NCBI GenBank assembly: GCA_005792865.1
Contig: SXQR01000051.1
Span: 1 to 5,777, forward strand
Reading direction: 5' to 3'
Source: Flavobacterium sp.
Lineage (GTDB): Bacteria; Bacteroidota; Bacteroidia; Flavobacteriales; Flavobacteriaceae
Length of the DNA: 5,777 nucleotides
The notes below the pieces were generated by a model. The model was not told where the DNA came from. It searched no databases and was given only the letters and a program-made list of their open reading frames with translations. The first letter of the stretch is position 1, and each line of letters begins with the position of its first letter. This document shows, piece by piece, positions 1 through 5,250 of this stretch. Both the position numbers and the translations under genes were made by a program.

Positions 1-2
1 AC

Positions 3-821
3 TCGGACTGGTCCATCATCAGGCCGCTTCCCTACGAATGGTGCGACCTCTACTGCAAGATCAACATCGCTTTTGAAGACGCGGCCAAACCCAAGATGTT
101 TTCCATTGGCCCCGGCTTTGGCATCAGGATTTTCGGGCTGATGGAGGGCTTTCGGATCGGAATGAAAAACCTGGTGCTTGCAAAGAACAGGATCCCGAAC
201 AAGGCGCGGTTCCTTTACGACTACCTGGGTCAATACAAGCGGCCGGTTTTGTCAGCATACCTTAACAATGGAGCCGGGAAAAAGGGCTACGTTTTCTTCG
301 CCTCGTCCCTATGGAAAAACGATTCGGAAACAAATCAATATCGCGCCAATTTCGTGGCTGCGTGCCGGAGCCTTGACAAGATCCGGTTTGAAGGCGGGTT
401 CGCACCCCGTGCCAAAAATGACATTCCGGGATTTGAAACGATGACGCTCGACAGGCGGGTCGGCACAAAGGAATACGTTGAAAAAACCGGGAAATCCATG
501 GCTGTTTTCAGCACACCGGCGGTCGCGCAATGCCACGGATGGAAACTCGGCGAATTCCTCGCGATGGGCAAGGCCATCCTCTCAACGCCGCTTTCACGCG
601 TACTGCCCAGGGAACTGGAAGACGGCAAACACCTTTTGCTCACCAACGGCACGCAGGAGGACCTTGTGCAAAAACTTGAACAATTGCTTGCAGATGATGC
701 ATTGCGGCACGATCTTGAGCGCGAGGCAGCCCAATATTTTGACGAGGTGTTGTCCCCACGCGCCGTAGTGGAATCCATTCTGGCAAAGCTTGGCGTGGAA
801 AGAATGCACGAGGTGCGTTAA
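3..821 (+). CDS. Glycosyltransferase, C-terminal part (gene truncated by window start)
   Basis: The reading frame is open from the first bases of the window and ends at TAA 819-821, so the true start lies upstream; 272 residues are visible. The first Met codon, at 96, is internal, because the 31 codons before it also read as protein (SDWSIIRPLPYEWCDLYCK). The C-terminal third carries the best evidence: HGWKLGEFLAMGKAILSTPL followed by LPRELEDGKHLLL. This matches the donor-binding part of GT-B (GT1/GT4-like) glycosyltransferases, where a K-x-x-E-x-x-A-M-G stretch precedes a G-x-x-x-L-L segment, and a helical tail with TQEDLVQKLEQLLAD follows. No signal peptide or membrane helix is visible in the part present. 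The role is probably transfer of a sugar to a surface polysaccharide or lipid, but donor and acceptor cannot be told. It looks functionally unconnected to the oxidase genes downstream. Fold class is fairly sure; exact family is not. Confidence 0.72.
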   Translation, partial: SDWSIIRPLPYEWCDLYCKINIAFEDAAKPKMFSIGPGFGIRIFGLMEGFRIGMKNLVLAKNRIPNKARFLYDYLGQYKRPVLSAYLNNGAGKKGYVFFASSLWKNDSETNQYRANFVAACRSLDKIRFEGGFAPRAKNDIPGFETMTLDRRVGTKEYVEKTGKSMAVFSTPAVAQCHGWKLGEFLAMGKAILSTPLSRVLPRELEDGKHLLLTNGTQEDLVQKLEQLLADDALRHDLEREAAQYFDEVLSPRAVVESILAKLGVERMHEVR

Positions 822-843
822 AATTACCGGACGGGCCCAATTT

Positions 844-860
844 GGAATCGCCGTGATTCC
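844..860. repeat. Perfect 6-bp inverted repeat upstream of cyoE
   Basis: GGAATC at 844-849 and GATTCC at 855-860 are perfect reverse complements separated by the 5 bases GCCGT. The dyad lies between the glycosyltransferase stop and the cyoE -7 element, ending 20 bases before that element, so its right arm covers where a -33 box would be expected. It could be an operator, or a weak terminator for the upstream gene. The following sequence (GTGCTTTCTAAATT) is only moderately T-rich, so a terminator reading is weak. A 6-bp dyad can also arise by chance. Confidence 0.4.
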
Positions 861-880
861 GTGCTTTCTAAATTCTATCG

Positions 881-888
881 TATCTTTG
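881..888 (+). promoter_or_regulatory. Bacteroidota-type -7 promoter element of cyoE
   Basis: TATCTTTG fits the Bacteroidota -7 consensus TAnnTTTG exactly and is followed by GCGCCGC. With the usual spacing, transcription would begin near 893-895, giving a leader of about 12 bases to the ATG at 906 or about 18 to the ATG at 912. I see no convincing TTTG at the -33 position; the inverted repeat at 844-860 occupies that area. Position directly ahead of the first oxidase gene supports a real promoter, but it has not been tested. Confidence 0.6.
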
Positions 889-911
889 CGCCGCCTTAAT
901 TGGGTATGCAG

Positions 912-1826
912 ATGAATCCCGCATTGGAAACCGTTTCAAAATCCCTGTCGCTGCGGCGGGCTTTTGTAGATTTCAAGGAAATCACGAAGGCCGGGCTTGC
1001 CGTCAGTGTACTTTTTTCATCGATTGCCGGTTACCTGCTGGGGTTTGACGACTCCCATCCCTTCAGTTGGAGCGTTCTGGCCATGCTGATGGTGGGCGGA
1101 TACTGCATGGTTGGCGCATCGAATGCCTTCAATCAGGTCATTGAGAAAGACCTCGACGCAAAGATGGACCGCACCCGCAACAGGCCCGTGCCGTCCGGCA
1201 GGATGTCTGTACCGGTTGCACTGTCGATCGCATCGGCATTGACACTTGTAGGCCTTGTCCTGCTGTACATGATCAATCCCAAGACGGCGATGTTCGGCGC
1301 CATTTCGATCTTTCTCTACACCTGTGTCTATACGCCTCTCAAGACGATGACGCCACTCTCGGTTTTTGTGGGTGCATTTCCGGGCGCTATACCGTTCATG
1401 TTGGGATGGGTGGCCGCAACCGGCGATTTTGGTATCGAGGCGGGGACGCTCTTCCTGATTCAGTTCTTCTGGCAATTCCCGCACTTTTGGGCCATCGGCT
1501 GGTTCCTGTACGAAGATTACGAAAAGGCCGGGTTTTTCATGCTTCCCACCGGTAAGCGCGACACCAAGACAGCGCTGCAGGTCATTCTTTATACCGTCTG
1601 GCTGATCATCGCATCTTTGCTGCCAGCGGCGGGTTATACGGGGCAGTTCTTCCTCTCTACCATTGCTGCGGTGGCCGTCCTTGCACTGGGCCTTTGGATG
1701 CTCAGGTTCGCGGTGAAACTTTACCAGCTGCGCACGGCGAAGGCCGCAAAATCGCTCATGCTTGCCAGCGTGACCTACATTACCGTCCTGCAACTGATCT
1801 ATATAATCGATAAATTCCTGAGATGA
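912..1826 (+). CDS. cyoE: Protoheme IX farnesyltransferase (heme O synthase)
   Basis: This membrane prenyltransferase of the UbiA superfamily transfers a farnesyl group from farnesyl diphosphate to heme B, giving heme O, the precursor of heme A in aa3-type oxidases. The first Asp-rich motif is clear: NAFNQVIEKDLDAKMDRT starts at about residue 71 and continues into RNRPVPSGRM. Also present are YTPLKT at 140-145, the family stretch around GAFPGAIPFMLGW (154-166), and QFPHFWAIGWFLYEDY at 188-203, ending in the second Asp-containing region. Seven to nine hydrophobic segments cover the chain, and the 304-residue length is normal for the family. Start choice is open: TTG 900, ATG 906 and ATG 912 are in frame. 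I prefer 912 because it leaves the longest leader after the predicted transcription start, and 906 is nearly as good. The stop overlaps the next start by 4 bases (ATGA), so the two genes are probably co-transcribed and translationally coupled. The name ctaB is also used. Confidence 0.95.
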   Translation: MNPALETVSKSLSLRRAFVDFKEITKAGLAVSVLFSSIAGYLLGFDDSHPFSWSVLAMLMVGGYCMVGASNAFNQVIEKDLDAKMDRTRNRPVPSGRMSVPVALSIASALTLVGLVLLYMINPKTAMFGAISIFLYTCVYTPLKTMTPLSVFVGAFPGAIPFMLGWVAATGDFGIEAGTLFLIQFFWQFPHFWAIGWFLYEDYEKAGFFMLPTGKRDTKTALQVILYTVWLIIASLLPAAGYTGQFFLSTIAAVAVLALGLWMLRFAVKLYQLRTAKAAKSLMLASVTYITVLQLIYIIDKFLR

Positions 1827-2416
1827 TGGAAATGACAACCATGACACCGGAAGAACACAAGTCGCGTTCAGACCGGTCCTATAAATTGATTTTGGGCTTT
1901 GCGATGGTGAGCATGACCATGATGTTTGCCGGTTTGACCAGCGCGTTCGTGGTGAGCAAGTCCCGCGCCGACTGGTTGAAGGACTTCGAGATGCCGTGGG
2001 CGTTTTTCGCATCGACGGCTGTCATCATCCTGTGCAGCGTGACGTTCCACCTGGCCAAGCTTGCAATTAAAAAAGATGACCGGGCCGCGGTGACGCGCTG
2101 GCTTTGGCTGACGCTGCTGTTGGGTATCGCTTTTGTCTATTTCCAGTTTGCCGGCTTTGGGCAGGTCGTGGCGATGGGGCATTACTTTACGGGTAGCGAA
2201 AGCAACATCACCACCACGTTTCTCTATGTCGTGGCCATGGCGCACCTTGTCCACCTGGGCGGCGGGATCATTTCGCTTTTGGTGATAATTTGGAATCATT
2301 TTAAACAAAAATACTCCTCTTCGCAAACTCTTGGAATTGAACTCGGTGCGATGTACTGGCACTTTCTGGACTTTTTGTGGATTTACCTCTTTTTGTTTTT
2401 ATATTTCTTCAAATAA
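1823..2416 (+). CDS. Cytochrome c oxidase subunit III family protein, short form
   Basis: A 197-residue inner-membrane protein with about five membrane helices (near 24-44, 58-80, 93-113, 132-157 and 176-196), the layout of short COX3/CyoC-type subunits. Family hallmarks are MMFAGLTSAFVV in helix 1, a Gln (108) in the helix-3 YFQF stretch, HLVHLGGGI at 141-149 in place of the usual TGFHGxHV, and YWHFLDFLWIYLFLFL at 178-193. Subunit III does not bind redox metals; it stabilises the catalytic subunit I and its proton uptake path. Compared with the canonical helix-1 pattern S-(E/D)-x-x-x-F-x-G, the acidic position is Met 31 here, whereas the neighbouring paralogue keeps Asp. The start at 1823 overlaps the cyoE stop by 4 bases; in-frame ATGs at 1826, 1832 and 1841 are alternatives. 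Family assignment is firm; which oxidase it serves and whether it is a true subunit III or a divergent companion is inferred. Confidence 0.88.
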   Translation: MMEMTTMTPEEHKSRSDRSYKLILGFAMVSMTMMFAGLTSAFVVSKSRADWLKDFEMPWAFFASTAVIILCSVTFHLAKLAIKKDDRAAVTRWLWLTLLLGIAFVYFQFAGFGQVVAMGHYFTGSESNITTTFLYVVAMAHLVHLGGGIISLLVIIWNHFKQKYSSSQTLGIELGAMYWHFLDFLWIYLFLFLYFFK

Positions 2417-2434
2417 TAAAAAACCTTAAATTTG
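2404..2434 (+). promoter_or_regulatory. Candidate promoter of the long COX3 gene
   Basis: TAAATTTG at 2427-2434 matches the Bacteroidota -7 consensus TAnnTTTG exactly. TTTC at 2404-2407, 19 bases upstream, is one base off the -33 box TTTG at the expected spacing. The predicted transcription start would be near 2439-2441, leaving about 20 bases before the ATG at 2460, a sensible leader. The -33 part lies inside the last codons of the preceding gene. The gap is AT-rich, so a chance match is possible; if real, it would allow the long COX3 and subunit IV genes to be expressed apart from cyoE. Confidence 0.5.
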
Positions 2435-2459
2435 GGGACTTTTTAACGTATACTTTTCT

Positions 2460-3485
2460 ATGGAAGCGACTACTACTGTAAATAACGGGGAAAAGGTCTG
2501 GGGCGGTGGAAACGAGCCTATGGGCGCGAGCTACGGCAAGCTGATGATGTGGTTTTTCATCGTATCGGATGCGCTGACATTCTCCGGTTTCCTTGCAGCC
2601 TACGGTTTCTCGAGATTCAAATTCATCGAGACCTGGCCGTTGCCGGACGAAGTGTTCACGCACTTCCCGTTCATGCACGGAGTGGAAGCCCCGATGTACT
2701 ATGTTGCGCTCATGACCTTCATCCTGATCTTTTCATCGGTGACGATGGTACTGGCGGTTGACGCCGGGCATCAGATGAAGCAAAGAAAAGTAGCGTTTTA
2801 CATGCTTTTGACCATTATTGGCGGGCTTGTGTTCGTGGGTTCACAGGCATGGGAGTGGAAAAACTTCATCAAAGGCGAGTATGGGGCGATCGAAACGCAA
2901 GGCGGAAGCCTGCTCCAGTTTGTTGACAATACCGGCAAACGCGTGAAGCTTTCTGATTTTGTCGTGCAGCTTCCCGAGTCGCGCGAGCAACTCGAGCGTT
3001 CCAAAGGAACTTGGTTCATGGCCGAGTCGTCGCTTCCCACCTACTCGGTTGCGGAGGTGCAGGCTGCATTTGCCGCTAATCCGAATCTTTTGGTGCGCAC
3101 CGAGCGTATTTACATGGATACCGAGGCTGACCGTGCCAACAAGAAGTTGCAGCCGGGCCTTAATTCAAAGAAACAGAAAGAGGTGCTGACCCGCGCCGAA
3201 TCCGAAAAAATGATGGCCAACGCGCATTATGTCGTGGAAGGGGCAAACCTGGTCCGCAATGAATACGGCAGCAAGCTCTTCGCCGACTTCTTCTTCTTCA
3301 TCACCGGCTTTCACGGCTTCCACGTATTTTCCGGTGTCGTGATCAACGTCATCATTTTCTTCAACATCCTTTTGGGGACTTACGAGAAGAGGCGTTCATA
3401 TGAAATGGTCGAGAAAGTCGGTCTATACTGGCACTTCGTTGACCTTGTATGGGTTTTTGTATTCACCTTCTTCTACCTGGTATAA
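2460..3485 (+). CDS. Cytochrome c oxidase subunit III, long form with periplasmic insertion
   Basis: A 341-residue membrane protein of the COX3 family. Helix 1 (about 27-49) holds MMWFFIVSDALTFSGF with the conserved acidic residue as Asp 37; helices 2 and 3 lie near 79-101 and 110-128, and GSQAWEW (127-133) matches the family's Q-x-x-E region. Helices 4 and 5 carry TGFHGFHVFSG (282-292) and YWHFVDLVWVFVFTFFYL (323-340). Between helices 3 and 4, residues about 138-270 form an extra soluble stretch of roughly 130 residues absent from ordinary subunit III. Basic residues in the 2-3 loop (QMKQRK) and 4-5 loop (YEKRR) mark those as cytoplasmic, so the insertion should face the periplasm. It has no cysteines and no heme-binding CxxCH. 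The start at 2460 is favoured because residues before the next ATG (2520) include GGGNEP, which reads as native coding sequence. Subunit IV follows after 18 bases, suggesting one transcript. It probably stabilises subunit I; the role of the insertion is unknown. Confidence 0.92.
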   Translation: MEATTTVNNGEKVWGGGNEPMGASYGKLMMWFFIVSDALTFSGFLAAYGFSRFKFIETWPLPDEVFTHFPFMHGVEAPMYYVALMTFILIFSSVTMVLAVDAGHQMKQRKVAFYMLLTIIGGLVFVGSQAWEWKNFIKGEYGAIETQGGSLLQFVDNTGKRVKLSDFVVQLPESREQLERSKGTWFMAESSLPTYSVAEVQAAFAANPNLLVRTERIYMDTEADRANKKLQPGLNSKKQKEVLTRAESEKMMANAHYVVEGANLVRNEYGSKLFADFFFFITGFHGFHVFSGVVINVIIFFNILLGTYEKRRSYEMVEKVGLYWHFVDLVWVFVFTFFYLV

Positions 3486-3503
3486 TCTAATCAGCTTAAA
3501 ACA

Positions 3504-3854
3504 ATGGCACACGCGCACGTTTCAAATACAAAGAGGATCTGGTTCGTTTTCGGGCTGCTTTCGGTCGTGACGATCGTCGAAGTAATTTTGGGTATCATGA
3601 AGCCTGAAGCGCTCTACATGCGCAACCTGCTCAGCATGAACCTCCTCAACTGGATCTTCATCATCCTGACCGTCTTCAAGGCATACTACATCGTGTGGGC
3701 CTTCATGCACATGGAAGGCGAGCGTGCCAGCCTCCGCTGGTCGGTGGTGTCGTCCGTGATCTTCCTGGTGCTTTACCTGATATTCATCCTGCTTGTGGAG
3801 GCTGATTACATCTATGAGGTCTTCCGCACGGGAACTATAAAATGGAACTTCTAA
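3504..3854 (+). CDS. Cytochrome c oxidase subunit IV (COX4_pro / CyoD-like family)
   Basis: A 116-residue protein with three predicted membrane helices (about 10-31, 45-68 and 78-99), the size and topology of the small prokaryotic oxidase subunit IV (caa3 CtaF / quinol oxidase CyoD type). Family-like features include the opening MAHAHVSNTKRIWFVFGLLS, LLNWIFIILTVFKAYYIVW across helix 2, and FMHMEGE at the helix 2-3 turn. The chain ends with an aromatic, partly charged tail (DYIYEVFRTGTIKWNF). It is thought to assist assembly or stability of the catalytic core and carries no cofactor. It begins 18 bases after the long COX3 stop and is followed at once by a terminator, making it the last gene of the structural-subunit unit. 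The start is clear because the N terminus resembles the family and no upstream in-frame ATG fits the gap. Confidence 0.88.
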   Translation: MAHAHVSNTKRIWFVFGLLSVVTIVEVILGIMKPEALYMRNLLSMNLLNWIFIILTVFKAYYIVWAFMHMEGERASLRWSVVSSVIFLVLYLIFILLVEADYIYEVFRTGTIKWNF

Positions 3855-3872
3855 CAGAGGTTAAAAAAGTAT

Positions 3873-3901
3873 AAAAGACGGTTTATTGGCCGTCTTTTTT
3901 T
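3873..3901 (+). terminator. Rho-independent terminator after subunit IV
   Basis: AAAAGACGG (3873-3881) and CCGTCTTTT (3890-3898) form a perfect 9-bp stem with an 8-base loop, followed by further T residues and then ATTTTT. It starts 18 bases after the subunit IV stop and marks the end of the cyoE-COX3-COX3-COX4 unit. The A-run on the 5' arm means it could also stop transcription from the other strand, although no gene on that strand is seen nearby. Confidence 0.88.
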
Positions 3902-3908
3902 ATTTTTG
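3901..3908 (+). promoter_or_regulatory. Bacteroidota-type -7 element of the assembly-factor operon
   Basis: TATTTTTG matches TAnnTTTG exactly and is followed by CACCGC, very like the sequence after the cyoE element. Transcription would start near 3913-3915, only about 8-13 bases before the ATG codons at 3923 and 3926. The element begins in the T-tract of the upstream terminator, and any -33 contact would fall inside the terminator hairpin; no good TTTG is found at the usual spacing. Placement between a terminator and the next gene supports it. Confidence 0.58.
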
Positions 3909-3922
3909 CACCGCAGTTCCCG

Positions 3923-4570
3923 ATGATGAAAAAGAACGTCGTACTCTTTGTTTTATTCGTGTTGCCGATAGTGGCCTACCTGTTTTTCGCATCGGGAGTG
4001 AACAGCTTTGCGACGTTGCCGGTGGTGACGCCCGGCCTGCCCGAAATCAATGCGACAGGTACCGATGGCAAGCCCGTCAAGCTCGACGGAAAAATTACGG
4101 TACTTGGATTTGGCGGACACGAACTGCGCGCCAACCGGGGGAACATCTTTAACCTGAACATGAAGGTTTACCAACGGTATCATGAATTCAAGGACCTGCA
4201 ATTCGTGATCTTGTGCCCCAAGGGGACCGAGCCCGACGCCGATTACATCCTCACCCAGCTCGGTGCGTTCACCAATACTTCACGCTGGAAATTTGCCTTC
4301 GCGGACGAGGCTGAGATATCGCGCTTTTATCGGAGCCTTGAGGTAAAGGAGCCTTTGAGCGCCACCTTGGGAACGCCAAACGTCTTTATTGTCGACAAAA
4401 GCCGGAACCTGCGGGGACGCAAGGGCGACGAAAAATTCGAGGCGGGCTACTCGACATTCCACCCATCGGAACTGAGCAATGAGATGCTCGATGATTTCAA
4501 GATCATCCTATACGAATACCGCGCCGCCCTCAAGAAAAACCGCAACGCTTCAAAAAGACTCGGAGAATGA
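3923..4570 (+). CDS. SCO-like thioredoxin-fold protein lacking the CxxxC motif
   Basis: A 215-residue protein with one N-terminal hydrophobic segment (about residues 5-24) and a short spacer, typical of an inner-membrane-anchored periplasmic domain. The domain resembles SCO/peroxiredoxin-like thioredoxin folds: LPEINATGTDGKPVKLDGKITVLGF-like order (split across residues 39-63), FVILCPKG where SCO proteins have the second strand, and TPNVFIVDKSRNLRGRKGDE (151-170) as the late strand-turn region. Where SCO has CxxxC it reads GFGGHELRANRGN (62-74), so both copper-binding cysteines are missing; Cys 98 is the only cysteine, and the C-terminal His of SCO is not obvious. It therefore probably cannot bind copper or do thiol chemistry in the SCO way. 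The stop overlaps the SCO start by 4 bases (ATGA), pointing to coupled expression and perhaps a paired role. Starts at 3923 and 3926 are both possible. Fold is inferred from pattern and context; a specific function is not known. Confidence 0.7.
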   Translation: MMKKNVVLFVLFVLPIVAYLFFASGVNSFATLPVVTPGLPEINATGTDGKPVKLDGKITVLGFGGHELRANRGNIFNLNMKVYQRYHEFKDLQFVILCPKGTEPDADYILTQLGAFTNTSRWKFAFADEAEISRFYRSLEVKEPLSATLGTPNVFIVDKSRNLRGRKGDEKFEAGYSTFHPSELSNEMLDDFKIILYEYRAALKKNRNASKRLGE

Positions 4571-5250
4571 AAAAGACTTACATCGGTATTGCCTTCATCG
4601 TCCTGATCTTTGGAATTTGGGCCGTTCCGCGCATCGTGGAGCGCATAAAGGGTTCCGATGTTGTGCGCGGCGAGCGCCTTGACCATGTCCGTGGCGGGGA
4701 GACCGGCGGCGAACTCGAGCGCATCGGCCCCGCGCCAAAATTCATTCTGACAGATCAAAATGGCAAATCATTTTCGTCCGAACAGTTGAAGGGAAAGGTC
4801 CATGTCCTCGAATTCTTTTTTTCTACCTGTCCCACCATCTGTCCCATCATGAACCGTAACATGCTGGCCATTGAGCAGAAGTTCTTCGGCAATCCCGGAT
4901 TTGCCCTTGTTTCCATTACGATCAATCCGGAACAGGATACGCCCGGGGTGTTGAAGGCACATGCGGAGGCAATCGGCGTAAAATCATCACAGTGGCACTT
5001 CCTGACCGGCGAAAAGGACGAAATCTACAAGCTCGCCAACACCGGGTTCAATATTTATGCGGGCGAAAACAGCAAGGCCAACGGCGGATTCGAGCATTCG
5101 GGGCTTTTCGCCCTGATCGACCGCGACGGGAATATCCGTTGCCGAAGGGACGATTTCAATAACCCCATCCTGTATTACGACGGGACCGAAGCCGCCGGCG
5201 TCGAGGCCATCATGCAGGACATAAAGATTTTACTTGATGAACAGCGTTGA
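4567..5250 (+). CDS. SCO1/SenC family copper chaperone for cytochrome oxidase
   Basis: A 227-residue protein with an N-terminal membrane anchor (about 5-20) and a periplasmic thioredoxin-fold domain. The copper site is intact: FFFSTCPTICPIMNRNM holds Cys 88 and Cys 92 in CxxxC, and FEHSG supplies His 177. Other family marks are GPAPKFILTDQNGKSF (54-69) and SITINPEQDTP (116-126). SCO proteins hand copper to, or reduce the cysteines of, the CuA centre in oxidase subunit II. An extra Cys 192 (NIRCRRDD) is present in the C-terminal part. It sits 4 bases inside the preceding SCO-like gene and overlaps the DUF420 gene by 14 bases, so all three are very likely one transcript devoted to oxidase maturation. 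GGAG at 4562-4565 is only one base from the ATG, too near to act as a normal Shine-Dalgarno site. Function is firm by motif; the exact oxidase served is inferred from the locus. Confidence 0.94.
   Translation: MKKTYIGIAFIVLIFGIWAVPRIVERIKGSDVVRGERLDHVRGGETGGELERIGPAPKFILTDQNGKSFSSEQLKGKVHVLEFFFSTCPTICPIMNRNMLAIEQKFFGNPGFALVSITINPEQDTPGVLKAHAEAIGVKSSQWHFLTGEKDEIYKLANTGFNIYAGENSKANGGFEHSGLFALIDRDGNIRCRRDDFNNPILYYDGTEAAGVEAIMQDIKILLDEQR

Noticed and set aside
335..778. 147-codon open frame on the - strand inside the glycosyltransferase gene
   Set aside because: The Ser/Arg/Cys-rich translation has no domain-like pattern, and the sense frame carries clear glycosyltransferase motifs.
1017..2012. 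331-codon open frame on the - strand across cyoE and the short COX3
   Set aside because: It is antisense to two well-recognised genes, and its translation is rich in Arg, His, Gln and Ser with no family resemblance. This is a shadow caused by codon bias in the real genes.
2451..2458. TACTTTTC as the -7 box of the long COX3 gene
   Set aside because: It misses the final G and ends one base before the ATG, so transcription would begin inside the start codon. TAAATTTG at 2427-2434 is exact and better placed.
2353..3437. TACTGGCACTT repeated near 2353 and 3427
   Set aside because: Both copies encode the conserved YWHF motif of the COX3 family, so the repeat reflects protein homology and not a DNA element.
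3886..4152. 88-codon + strand frame overlapping the terminator and the start of the SCO-like gene
   Set aside because: It would begin inside the terminator loop and runs out of frame with the anchored SCO-like protein. Its translation shows no family pattern.
4562..4565. GGAG as a Shine-Dalgarno site for SCO
   Set aside because: It is only one base from the ATG, and Bacteroidota genes generally do not depend on such sites. The ATGA overlap explains initiation better.
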